Positions 1 through 9,523 are shown, counted from the first letter of the stretch. The stretch is 21,150 nt of DNA from Chloroflexota bacterium (GCA_014360745.1 JACIWY010000015.1:1-21150), one strand, 5' to 3'. Numbers and translations: made by a program. Notes: a model not told the origin generated them from the letters alone.

Positions 1-1
1 C

Positions 2-2281
<2,280 letters not shown>

Positions 2282-2323
2282 CGCCGGGCGGGCCCCCTGT
2301 GTGCCCAAGGAGACCCTCCGCCC

Positions 2324-3271
2324 ATGCCCATTAAATCGTTCAAACAACTGGTCTATGAAGCCACTTGGCTGGGGCCGAAGAAGGTCGCCGTGGCTGCTGC
2401 GGCTGAGGCCCACGTCCTCTCGGCCGTCCGTCAGGCTCAGGACCTTGGCATGGCCGAATGTCTCCTGGCCGATGATGTCTCTAAACTGCATACCATTGCC
2501 GAGGAGCACGATATCGACCTTTCCGACATGACCCTTTTGGATATCCCCGACGCCGAGGAGGCCGCGCGCCAGGTGATGCTCATGGCCCGCCGGGGCGAGG
2601 CCGATGTGGTGATGAAGGGCACGTTGGCCACGGCATCTTTTATGCGCGCCGCGCTGGACCGCGACGGTGGGCTGCGCACGGGCAGGCTCTTTACCCATGT
2701 GGCGGTGTTCGAAATCCCCACCTTCGATCGGTTGCTCTTGATCACCGACGCCGGCGTGGTTATCGCCCCCGACATCTACCAAAAGATCGAGATCGTCCAA
2801 AACGGCATCGATGTCGCCCAGAAGCTGGGCATCGAGACCCCCAAGGTGGCCGTCCTGGCCGCCTCAGAGTTCGTGAACCCCAAGATCCCCACCACCATCG
2901 ATGCCGCCAATCTCTCCAAGATGGCCGAACGGGGCCAAATTCGCGGTGGGATCGTCGATGGCCCCCTGGCGTTGGACAATGCCATCTCGGCCGAATCGGC
3001 CCAGGCCAAAGGGATCAACAGCCCCGTCGCCGGCCAGGCCGACATTCTCATCGTGCCCGACGTGGAGGCCGGCAACCTACTGGCCAAGGCCATCACCTAC
3101 TTTGGTGGCGGTGAGATGGCGGGGGTTGTCGTTGGCGGTTGTGCCCCCATCGTGGTGACATCGCGCTCCGACTCGCCAACCACCAAGCTGGTCTCCATCG
3201 CCTTGGGGATACTGCTCGTCGCCGGGGGATGTCCGCCGGTCAGATTGGGAGGTTTGGCGGAAACCTTCTGA
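2324..3271 (+). CDS. ptb: Phosphate butyryltransferase / phosphate acetyltransferase family protein
   Basis: This enzyme family exchanges CoA for phosphate on a short acyl group (butyryl-CoA or branched acyl-CoA + Pi to acyl-phosphate + CoA). It is the partner reaction to butyrate kinase in fermentative ATP formation. The 315-residue protein is close to the roughly 300-residue Ptb length and has the family blocks MKGTLAT, DGPLALDNAI, PDVEAGNLLAKAI and PIVVTSRSDSPTTKL. An AAGGAG ribosome site at 2307-2312 precedes the ATG by 11 nt. After the last conserved block the protein carries an unusual extra tail of about 20 residues, rich in Gly and Pro, ending LGGLAETF. Substrate choice between acetyl, propionyl and butyryl cannot be read from the sequence. 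The presence of a buk-type kinase 3 kb away on the other strand favours butyrate or branched-chain acids. Confidence 0.88.
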   Translation: MPIKSFKQLVYEATWLGPKKVAVAAAAEAHVLSAVRQAQDLGMAECLLADDVSKLHTIAEEHDIDLSDMTLLDIPDAEEAARQVMLMARRGEADVVMKGTLATASFMRAALDRDGGLRTGRLFTHVAVFEIPTFDRLLLITDAGVVIAPDIYQKIEIVQNGIDVAQKLGIETPKVAVLAASEFVNPKIPTTIDAANLSKMAERGQIRGGIVDGPLALDNAISAESAQAKGINSPVAGQADILIVPDVEAGNLLAKAITYFGGGEMAGVVVGGCAPIVVTSRSDSPTTKLVSIALGILLVAGGCPPVRLGGLAETF

Positions 3272-3298
3272 AGCGCCGAACCGCTATCGGGCCCAAGC

Positions 3299-3604
3299 TC
3301 ATCGTTGAGGCGACGGATAGGGCACATACGGCAAAGGCGTCACCGGGGCAAAAGTGGGCCTTGGGTAGCTATCGGTCGACTGTTGCAAGGGGAGCGGCGA
3401 TGCTTTAGGCGCCGGCGTATTGGTGGAAGGCACAGCCACAGGCTGGGGCGTATCGGTGGCCGAATCCCCCTCTGTAGCGCGAATGATCGTCGCCGGTGGC
3501 GGGGTAAATTCATCTTGGCCACAGCCCAAAAGCGCCCCCGCCAGCAAGCTTATCGGCAAGATCACCCGCCAGATCCAAACGATCGCGCGGCACAATCTCT
3601 CCAT
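3299..3604 (-). CDS. Small Thr/Pro-rich lipoprotein, function unknown
   Basis: Predicted exported lipoprotein of 101 residues. The chosen ATG (3604) is preceded by GGAGAGGAG about 9 nt away. Starting here gives a classic lipoprotein signal: a basic start (MERLCR), a hydrophobic core from about residue 7 to 26, and a lipobox ending LLGC with the lipid-accepting Cys at 28. The remainder is low-complexity, dominated by Pro, Thr, Ser and Ala, with no recognisable domain. It looks like a flexible cell-surface spacer rather than an enzyme. The open frame extends upstream to 3772, but that part has no signal-peptide logic and no ribosome site. It is convergent with ptb, the two stops lying 28 bp apart, and lies 176 bp downstream of the second response regulator. 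It may be spurious or lineage-specific, but the start, ribosome site and lipobox agree with each other. Confidence 0.68.
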   Translation of the reverse strand: MERLCRAIVWIWRVILPISLLAGALLGCGQDEFTPPPATIIRATEGDSATDTPQPVAVPSTNTPAPKASPLPLQQSTDSYPRPTFAPVTPLPYVPYPSPQR

Positions 3605-3628
3605 AGCTACTCGCTCCTCTCCTAATGC

Positions 3629-3659
3629 GCATGATCGGGCGCCAGTATAGCATGATCGG
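3629..3659. repeat. Two 10-bp direct repeats (GCATGATCGG) 21 bp apart over a promoter
   Basis: GCATGATCGG occurs exactly at 3629-3638 and again at 3650-3659. The 21-bp spacing equals two helical turns, so both copies face the same side of the DNA. The second copy continues as GATCGGCAC, and this 9-mer recurs at 3728-3736. The two copies bracket the putative -10 box (3644-3649) of the lipoprotein gene. Tandem direct repeats are typical binding sites for OmpR-family regulators, and two such regulators are encoded next door; the link is an inference. Confidence 0.5.
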
Positions 3660-3673
3660 CACCTGTGCCCCAA
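3644..3673 (-). promoter_or_regulatory. Possible sigma70-type promoter of the lipoprotein gene
   Basis: Reading the minus strand, TTGGGG (3668-3673) is followed after 18 nt by TATACT (3644-3649), about 40 nt before the ATG at 3604. The -10 box is good and the -35 box is weak (first three bases only), so an activator would be expected. Confidence 0.4.
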
Positions 3674-3780
3674 ACTGGAAGAGCGAGATGGAAACACGAC
3701 CAAGCTCATCTGCACAGAGCGGCATCCGATCGGCACGGCTTGGCTTTGCCAGGGGATGCGGCGGTTGATCACTCAGCGGA

Positions 3781-4458
3781 TCAGGTATCGGCCCAATAAT
3801 AACCGATGCCCCATTTGGTGCGAATATGTTCCGGCTCGCTGGGATCGCGCTCGATCTTGTGGCGAAGGCGATAGATGCACAAATTGAGACTGATCTCGGA
3901 AGCGTTGGGGGCTTTTTCACCCCACACGTAGCTGGAAATATCCTCGCGCGGGACGACGCGGCCCCGACGCGCCAAAAGGCATTGCAACAATCGACATTCC
4001 GTTTCTGTAAGCTGGATCTCCTCGCCCTGCAGCCTCATGATACAAGACTCGACGTCTAAAAAAGGTTCCTGCTGCGTATGCTGCTCTTCACCGCTCCACT
4101 CCAGATGACGGCGAAGACAGGCCTCAATATAGGCCAACAATGTCTCTTCATGATACGGCTTGGCCAAACAGCCATATGCTCCCATCCGCAAGGCTCTGAC
4201 GACCTGTTCATGACCGGGGCCAGGCACGAGGGCAAATACGGGCACCTTTATCGCCTTACACAACTCGGCAAAGACAGGCCCCAACCCCCGTATCGTCTCA
4301 CAATCGATCAACACCAGCGACGGCTGAAACTGACGGATCTCTTCTAAACAAGGCTCGGACAAGCTCCAAAGCCGGCTCTCATAGCCGTCTTGATGCACCG
4401 CCTCCGCCAAACTTTGCCCACTCTGGGCGTCCTCGGCTACAACTGCTAGCCTGATCAC
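3781..4458 (-). CDS. OmpR-type response regulator with atypical receiver
   Basis: Predicted two-component DNA-binding regulator: receiver domain (about residues 1-115) plus C-terminal winged helix (about 130-225). The GTG at 4458 is chosen because AGGAGGGG lies directly upstream and because it begins exactly at the first receiver strand. An ATG at 4491 exists but has no ribosome site. With this start the protein is 225 residues. The acidic pair (E9, D10), phospho-acceptor D52 and Lys100 are kept. However, the switch Thr/Ser is Val78 and the switch Tyr/Phe is Cys97, so phosphorylation may not be signalled in the usual way. The winged helix is complete, ending RTKWGIGYYWAD. It is a clear paralogue of the regulator just upstream (4585-5286): the two receivers align without gaps over this stretch and the C-terminal wing is alike. 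No kinase is adjacent. Confidence 0.87.
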   Translation of the reverse strand: MIRLAVVAEDAQSGQSLAEAVHQDGYESRLWSLSEPCLEEIRQFQPSLVLIDCETIRGLGPVFAELCKAIKVPVFALVPGPGHEQVVRALRMGAYGCLAKPYHEETLLAYIEACLRRHLEWSGEEQHTQQEPFLDVESCIMRLQGEEIQLTETECRLLQCLLARRGRVVPREDISSYVWGEKAPNASEISLNLCIYRLRHKIERDPSEPEHIRTKWGIGYYWADT

Positions 4459-4550
4459 CGCCCCTCCTGAACGAAACACCCCTACAAGCATACTGTAGCA
4501 GAAAAATGTCTCATTCAGGTATCAAAACGGTAAGCAATTTATTTTTCTTT

Positions 4551-4563
4551 GTAACCCAGTTAC
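4551..4563. promoter_or_regulatory. 13-bp palindrome between the two response regulator genes
   Basis: GTAAC-CCA-GTTAC is a perfect inverted repeat with 5-bp arms in the AT-rich 126-bp gap between the two regulator genes. On the minus strand it also reads as two near-direct halves, GGTAAC and GGTTAC. A second small inverted repeat, CTACA (4482-4486) and TGTAG (4494-4498), lies nearer the second gene. It may be an operator for either regulator; I saw no convincing -35/-10 pair in the gap. Confidence 0.35.
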
Positions 4564-4584
4564 CTTGCGCGTTCCCCCGCCCTA

Positions 4585-5286
4585 CTAATTCTCGGCAAGC
4601 CGATGATCGGCGAAATAGTAGCCAAAGCCGACCCGCGTGCAGATGTAATCGGGGTGGTGAGGATCCTCCTCAATGGCCAAACGCAGCGAATAGATGACGA
4701 CAGCGAGATGCTGCTTCGCTTTGGCCATATCTTTTACCTCGGGGCCGAACGTCTCGCGAATTAATCGCTCATGAGAGATGGGCCGATCGATGTTGCGCAA
4801 CAGGCAGGCCAATGCCCGCCACTCTCGCGGGCTCCGCGGCAGAGATACGCCATCCTTGCAAAGCACACGATCTTCCACATTGATGTAGAGGTGACCATCC
4901 TGATAGATCAGCGCCGATCTACTGGCCATGCTGGCCCGCCGTACTATGGCGTGTAAACGTACGAGGAGCTCCCTGGGATCGGGGGGTTTGACTATATAGT
5001 CGTCGGCCCCCGCGTCAAGCGCCTCGATCACCGCCTTTTCAGCGCCCATAACACTCAGAATAAGCACGGGCACCCGCGAAAAACTGCGTAGACCGCGGCA
5101 GACTTCGATGCCATCCACATCCGGCAGAAGAATATCCAACACTACCACATCGGGGTCAAAATGATGGGCCAACGCCAAACTCTCGACGCCCGCCCCCGTA
5201 GAGATCACCCGATGGCCCTGCCGTTCCAGATAGCGCTGCAACTCTTGGCGCAAAGTCGGCTCGTCATCGACAAGCAGAATTTTCAA
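4585..5286 (-). CDS. OmpR/KdpE-type response regulator with canonical receiver
   Basis: Predicted phosphorylation-controlled transcription factor of 233 residues. The receiver starts MKILLVDDEP with acidic pair D7/D8, phospho-acceptor D51, switch Ser78, switch Tyr97 and Lys100, all in the expected places. The winged-helix output domain occupies about 130-225 (SPREWRALACLLRN through TRVGFGYYFAD). The start is a TTG, preceded by GAGGAGG with 7-nt spacing. The TTGA overlap puts this start on the stop codon of the ThiF-like gene, so translation is probably coupled. This is notable because a response regulator is being made in step with metabolic enzymes rather than with a sensor kinase. The closest in-window kinase is 15 kb away at the right edge, with nothing to link the two. 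Binding targets may include its own neighbourhood, as repeats occur in the adjacent gaps. Confidence 0.92.
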   Translation of the reverse strand: MKILLVDDEPTLRQELQRYLERQGHRVISTGAGVESLALAHHFDPDVVVLDILLPDVDGIEVCRGLRSFSRVPVLILSVMGAEKAVIEALDAGADDYIVKPPDPRELLVRLHAIVRRASMASRSALIYQDGHLYINVEDRVLCKDGVSLPRSPREWRALACLLRNIDRPISHERLIRETFGPEVKDMAKAKQHLAVVIYSLRLAIEEDPHHPDYICTRVGFGYYFADHRLAEN

Positions 5287-6164
5287 CCATCGCCCTCCTC
5301 GAACTCGTTGCGTTCTTGGCCCACCTGGATCTCGGTCACCTCGCCGAGTTGGGCATCCATCACCAACATACGCCCACGGAGCAATCTACCCTGGCCGGTG
5401 ACCAGCTTGACCACTTCCTGGATCTGCCAAGCGGAGACCATCATCGGCGTGGCCGCGGGGTTGCCCAGCGTCGTTTCAACGCCGTGCTCCGGCAGAGGGC
5501 CTACGCCATACAGCGCGGCGAGCCCCGCATCTCCCGGCAAGATGGTCATCACCTGGCCGGCGTATCCGCCTATGGCGCCATGCACCAGAGGCACGCCCAG
5601 TTGGGCCGCGATGCGTTGCAACACCATCCGCGCTGGCAACGTGTCCAAAGCATCCACAAGGACATCGGCCCCGCGGAGCAACTCGGCGCCGTTTGCCTCA
5701 TCCAGACAGGCGACGTGGGCCACGGTCTCGGTGGCAGCGTTGACTCGCGCCACCCGCTCGGCCAATACGGTGGCCTTGGGCCGGCCCAGGCAATCCTCGG
5801 TGCAGCCCAACTGGCGATTCAGGTTGTTCTCCTCAAAGCGATCTCGGTCGATGATGATTAGCCGGCCGACCCCCATGCGCGCCAACCCCTCGATCACCCA
5901 ACCGCCCAGCCCTCCAGCGCCCACCACGGCCACGGTGGCCTTTAACAAGGCGATCTGTCCCTCCCAGCCCACCGTGCCCAAATTGCGACGGTAGCGCTCG
6001 GGCAAGATGTGCCGACACAGCGCGCCGATCTCGACCTCGCGGAGAGGACAGGCGCATATCTGCGCCAGCCTCTTGGTCTCTACCAAAGACAGGCTCGGCG
6101 GCTCGTCTCCAGCCTTTGTGAGCGCATACTGTCCTAACAGCTCGCTTAGGCGATCCGTCGTCAT
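5283..6164 (-). CDS. ThiF/MoeB/HesA-family adenylyltransferase-like protein
   Basis: E1-like enzymes of this family bind ATP and adenylate the C-terminal glycine of a small sulfur-carrier protein (ThiS/MoaD type) or another carboxylate. The ATG at 6164 is preceded by AAGGAG at 8 nt and overlaps the buk stop as ATGA; the protein has 293 residues. Seen: an N-terminal helical preface of about 75 residues with three Cys (ICAC, ALC) and ILPERYRRN, then the nucleotide site VVGAGGLGG, IDRDRFEENNLNRQ (the Asp and Arg-containing adenylation segment) and a C-terminal half with HGAIGGYAGQV. The paired CxxC zinc motifs and a Cys in the usual crossover loop are absent: the region reads LPGDAGLAALYGVGPLPEHG. 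It resembles HesA-like ThiF proteins sometimes found in anaerobes near molybdenum or tungsten enzyme genes (from memory). No ThiS/MoaD gene is visible here. Confidence 0.85.
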   Translation of the reverse strand: MTTDRLSELLGQYALTKAGDEPPSLSLVETKRLAQICACPLREVEIGALCRHILPERYRRNLGTVGWEGQIALLKATVAVVGAGGLGGWVIEGLARMGVGRLIIIDRDRFEENNLNRQLGCTEDCLGRPKATVLAERVARVNAATETVAHVACLDEANGAELLRGADVLVDALDTLPARMVLQRIAAQLGVPLVHGAIGGYAGQVMTILPGDAGLAALYGVGPLPEHGVETTLGNPAATPMMVSAWQIQEVVKLVTGQGRLLRGRMLVMDAQLGEVTEIQVGQERNEFEEGDG

Positions 6165-7264
6165 GGGCAATACTCCTTGGCCTTTTCCTCACCGCGCAAC
6201 ACGCGCAGGGCGCCCTGGGCCATGGCCAACATCTCCATTTGGCCGGGGAAAACCAATACCGGCGCGATCCACGCGGTGCGTTCTCTGATCCAGGCAACCA
6301 ACACCTGTGAATGCGCCAGATTACCGGTCAACACCACCGCATGCACAGGACTCTGAGACTTGCACGTCTTGGCCTCCGCATCTCGGCCAGAGCCTTGGGC
6401 AAGCACCGTGGCCATCAAGCCGATCTCCTTGGCGATCTGGTAAGCCATGGCCTCGTAGATGAGCCGGGCATGTTCATCCCCTGCGGCGATGCGACGCTCG
6501 ACCTCTCGGGCATCGTTGGTGCCCAGATGGGCCATCAACCCACCACGGCGCGTAATGAGCCGAAACATCTCCTCATAGGCATACCGGCCTGAAAAGGCCA
6601 TGCGCATCACGTCGCCCACGGGCAACCCGCCGGCACGCTCGGGGGAGAAAGGGCCCGTGCCGTCCAACCCCTGGTTCACGTCGATCATCCGCCCATGGCG
6701 ATGCGCGCTCACCGAGATACCGCTGCCCAGATGGGCGACCACCAGTTTCACCTCTTCGTAACGTCGGCCCAGGGTTTGTGCCGCGCGCCGCGCGGCGGCT
6801 TTGAGGTTCAACGCATGGGAAAGGCTTCGCCGTTCGATATCGGGCAAGCCGGAGATGCGCGCCAAAGGCTCGAATTCGTCCACGCTCACCGGGTCAACCA
6901 CAAACGCCGGGACTTGGGCGGCCCGGGCGATCTCCCAGGCCAACGGCACGCCCAGATTCGAGGCGTGCTCCCGCTCGCCGGGCGTGAGCATCTCTTGCAC
7001 CATGCGCAGGTTGATGTAATAAGTTCCTCCTGGGATCGGAGACAGCATCCCCCCGCGGCCTACGACGGCATCCAGCTCGCTTAACGCCACGCCCCACTCG
7101 GCGAGCAAGGCCCACACAGCGTCGCGTCGGGCATCGTATTGGGCGAGGACACCCTCTTTGCCTTCGGGCGCGGGCAGGTCGCTCGTGCGGCGCTCGTTCT
7201 CATCCTCAAAGAGCGACACCTTGGTCGACATGGCGCCGGGGTTGATGACCAGGATGCGATACAT
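6161..7264 (-). CDS. buk: Butyrate kinase (acetate/butyrate kinase family)
   Basis: Transfers phosphate between butyryl-phosphate (or a branched acyl-phosphate) and ADP, yielding ATP and the free acid; acts in the cytoplasm after Ptb. The 367-residue protein has the ASKHA-fold phosphate motif INPGAMSTKVSLFE at the start, GRGGMLSPIPGGTY, NLGVPLAWEIA, HLGSGISVSAH, the DVNQGLDGTGPFSPERAGGLP block typical of butyrate kinases, and the adenine-side motif VLTGNLAHS. A short Lys/Ser-containing insert follows AQGSGRDAEA. The start is the ATG at 7264, 2 nt past the fpg stop, with GAGGGGGAG upstream. A GTG two codons earlier (7270) would overlap the fpg stop and is an alternative. It shares an ATGA overlap with the ThiF-like gene. 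Its usual operon partner ptb is not beside it but is encoded convergently 3 kb away. Confidence 0.9.
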   Translation of the reverse strand: MYRILVINPGAMSTKVSLFEDENERRTSDLPAPEGKEGVLAQYDARRDAVWALLAEWGVALSELDAVVGRGGMLSPIPGGTYYINLRMVQEMLTPGEREHASNLGVPLAWEIARAAQVPAFVVDPVSVDEFEPLARISGLPDIERRSLSHALNLKAAARRAAQTLGRRYEEVKLVVAHLGSGISVSAHRHGRMIDVNQGLDGTGPFSPERAGGLPVGDVMRMAFSGRYAYEEMFRLITRRGGLMAHLGTNDAREVERRIAAGDEHARLIYEAMAYQIAKEIGLMATVLAQGSGRDAEAKTCKSQSPVHAVVLTGNLAHSQVLVAWIRERTAWIAPVLVFPGQMEMLAMAQGALRVLRGEEKAKEYCP

Positions 7265-7266
7265 TT

Positions 7267-8115
7267 TCACCCGCTCCCCCTCTTGGGAAAAGGGGGCAAC
7301 CGCTGGCAATGGGGGCAGTAATGGGTGCCGCGGCCGCCCACAAGCTCGCGCACAATAGCGCAGCCACAGCGCGGGCAGGGTTCCCCCGCGCGGCCATAGA
7401 CGGCCAGAGCTGCCTGATGTTCTCCCACTTGATCGGCCACATTACGGTAATCGCGCAGCGTGGTGCCCTGATTGCGCACAGCCTGGCGCAACACCTCTTG
7501 GATCGCGCGATGCAACCGTTCGATCTCTTGATCGCTCAGGGTATCGGAACGCCGCAACGGATGAAGGCCTGCCGCCCAGAGCGTCTCATCGACATAGATA
7601 TTACCCAGCCCGGCCAACACCCGTTGATCCAATAACAGAGGCTTGAGTTGGCGCCGCCGCGAACGGAGCAGATTGCCAAGCTCGCGCGGCCCGAGCGAGG
7701 CCGATAAAGGCTCGGCGCCCAAGCTGCCGACGATCTCATCGAGGTCGTTCACCACATAGAGCCGGCCGAACTTGCGCACATCCACAAAAGAGAGCACCAG
7801 GCCCGAGGCAAAGCGCAGCCGTGCGCGCACATAAGGCTCCCAAGGCTGCCCCGACTCGTCCGATGCATGGAGCAGCAACCGCCCGGTCATGCGCAAGTGG
7901 ATCAAGAGATAACCTGCATCGAGGGCCAACACGACAAATTTCCCCCGACGCCATACCTCGCGCACATGTCGGCCCACGAGGGCGCTCACAAACTCGGCCA
8001 CCGAGGGGACGGCTACCGAACGGGGCCAGTACACCTCAGCCGCGACGATCTGCTCACCTTCAAGTCGTCGGCGCAGGCCGGCCGCGATGGTTTCCACCTC
8101 GGGCAATTCCGGCAT
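7267..8115 (-). CDS. mutM: Formamidopyrimidine-DNA glycosylase (Fpg/MutM)
   Basis: Base-excision repair enzyme that removes 8-oxoguanine and ring-opened purines, then cuts the abasic site. The 282-residue protein begins MPELPEVETI, giving the catalytic N-terminal Pro2 and Glu3. It keeps the Lys59 (RGKF), the DVRKFGR segment near 112-118, the helix-two-turn-helix block LDQRVLAGLGNIYVDE near 163-177 and a C-terminal zinc finger with Cys247, Cys250, Cys267 and Cys270 (CPRC ... YCPHC). The start is fixed by the required N-terminal Pro. There is no strong ribosome site, but the upstream peptidase gene stops only 7 nt earlier, so re-initiation is likely. All catalytic features look intact. Confidence 0.96.
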   Translation of the reverse strand: MPELPEVETIAAGLRRRLEGEQIVAAEVYWPRSVAVPSVAEFVSALVGRHVREVWRRGKFVVLALDAGYLLIHLRMTGRLLLHASDESGQPWEPYVRARLRFASGLVLSFVDVRKFGRLYVVNDLDEIVGSLGAEPLSASLGPRELGNLLRSRRRQLKPLLLDQRVLAGLGNIYVDETLWAAGLHPLRRSDTLSDQEIERLHRAIQEVLRQAVRNQGTTLRDYRNVADQVGEHQAALAVYGRAGEPCPRCGCAIVRELVGGRGTHYCPHCQRLPPFPKRGSG

Positions 8116-8122
8116 GGGCCAC

Positions 8123-9523
8123 TCACACGCGCCGTGCCGGCCATAGGTGCCCGAGCCACACGCCGACCATCCGCTTCAGGCTTGGCCTCTTGCCCCTCAA
8201 CCGAGGACTCAGGCAAAACGGCAATGCGACCACGGCGCTCCCCAGGCATACGCCCGGCCGCCGATTCAAGGACCCCTCTTGGGGCTCGACGGTTTGCGCC
8301 TCGCCGCCCAAGCCACGGGCGACGCCGATATCACCTTTGGCCCCCCAGGGAACCGGAGTCGCCTCCGGCAGTTTGCGCGGCCCTAGGCCGAGGCTGGCCC
8401 GCCAGGCGTTGTCCAGTTCATCCAGCCCCAAGCCGTACACTTGGCGCAGAGCATCCTCTTGTCGTGCCCCTTTGGCAAAGACGGCCAGCAGTTCGCGCAT
8501 CTTGTCTCGCCCGTACGTTTCGAGCATAAAGGACACGACGCTATACGCCTCACCGTAGAACAGATCCACCTCGCTGGCCTGCCCGCTATAGCTGCTCATC
8601 GAGCGAATGGAGAGCAATTTGTCGGCGGCTATGGCGCGTTCTAAGGCCTGCCGATTGTCGGGCGCAAGCTCTCCCTCGGCATACATAGCCAACCCCTCGT
8701 CAAGCCAGCGCGGCAGGTCGCTATAGGGATTATCGGTGGCTATGCCCACCACGATGTGGCTCAACTCGTGCGTGGCGATCATCTCAGCGTCGCGATGGCT
8801 AGCCAACAACAAGAGCGTTTCCTCGCCCACCGCGACGCCCAGTGTGAGCACCCGATCGTCGTACGTCTGGCTGCGGCTGGATATCGCGCGGGACATATCG
8901 CGCGCGTTGTTATAGGCGTACACGCTGATCCGCCGATCGACCACGACGCCCACATCTTGGGCCAGGCGGTCGATAACGGATTCGGCGGTGTTCAACAACT
9001 TCTGAGCGCGGCGCTCGTCGTTACCATACCAATAATAGTCGACGCGCGCGCCCCGAAGCACTTTCCAATCGACGTCCTCGTCGGTGTAGATATATTCTTG
9101 CTGCTCTGTCTTGACGACTTGGCCTGTAGCGGTTTGCAATTCCCACCACACGATCAACGGGGTACCTGGGGCAAATTGTCCCCCCTCCAGCTCCTCAATG
9201 TGCACCACATCGAGACGCGCCCCAGGCTGAAAGTCGGGATAGATACGGCGCACCAAACCCTCCCCTTTTTGCCCATAAAAGAGGATAACCTCGACGACGG
9301 GGCTGTCTAACGTGGCGTGTAATTCAAAGCGCAGCGACTCGCCAAAGACGTGGCTGATGTCGCTTTCCAACATCGGAGCTTGGGCAAATGCCGGCGAGAC
9401 GAGAAGCGTTCCCAGCAAAAACCACAAAATGATCTGGGAAAAGACGCCCTTTAGGGTGGCTCGCTGCCGGAAAAGGGGACGAGTATTAGGGTTCCATCTC
9501 TGAAAGGCGTTCCACAGGGACAT
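8123..9523 (-). CDS. Secreted gluzincin (HExxH, peptidase MA-like) metallopeptidase
   Basis: Probable exported zinc peptidase, 466 residues. An N-terminal hydrophobic signal (about residues 26-48, ending AFAQA) follows an unusually long basic lead. Residues 50-150 look like a beta-rich domain. The peptidase core has the HELSH zinc motif (His252, Glu253, His256) and the downstream third ligand Glu276 in WLDEGLAMY, as in gluzincins. The C-terminal 70 residues are low-complexity with a short hydrophobic run (CLGSAVVALPFCLS) then many basic residues. This could be a weak membrane anchor or a degraded tail; no frame shift restores a better helix. The start ATG at 9523 overlaps the end of the upstream Trm112-like gene by 38 bp, and GAGGGAGA lies 11 nt before it. 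No in-frame start codon was found closer to the signal peptide. Substrate unknown. Confidence 0.83.
   Translation of the reverse strand: MSLWNAFQRWNPNTRPLFRQRATLKGVFSQIILWFLLGTLLVSPAFAQAPMLESDISHVFGESLRFELHATLDSPVVEVILFYGQKGEGLVRRIYPDFQPGARLDVVHIEELEGGQFAPGTPLIVWWELQTATGQVVKTEQQEYIYTDEDVDWKVLRGARVDYYWYGNDERRAQKLLNTAESVIDRLAQDVGVVVDRRISVYAYNNARDMSRAISSRSQTYDDRVLTLGVAVGEETLLLLASHRDAEMIATHELSHIVVGIATDNPYSDLPRWLDEGLAMYAEGELAPDNRQALERAIAADKLLSIRSMSSYSGQASEVDLFYGEAYSVVSFMLETYGRDKMRELLAVFAKGARQEDALRQVYGLGLDELDNAWRASLGLGPRKLPEATPVPWGAKGDIGVARGLGGEAQTVEPQEGSLNRRPGVCLGSAVVALPFCLSPRLRGKRPSLKRMVGVWLGHLWPARRV

Noticed and set aside
4458..4491. Upstream ATG start for the atypical response regulator
   Set aside because: It has no ribosome site and adds residues before the first receiver strand, while the GTG at 4458 has AGGAGGGG just before it.
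5161..5994. 277-codon plus-strand open frame opposite the ThiF-like gene
   Set aside because: Ser/Pro/Thr-rich antisense shadow of a conserved adenylyltransferase and regulator.
8123..8360. Frame shift at the C-terminus of the peptidase
   Set aside because: I read the other two minus-strand frames here; neither gives a better membrane helix or a family-like ending, so the frame was left intact.
7821..8558. 245-codon plus-strand open frame across fpg and the peptidase gene
   Set aside because: It runs antisense to two conserved proteins, is of Pro/Arg/Ser low complexity and has no ribosome site or domain.
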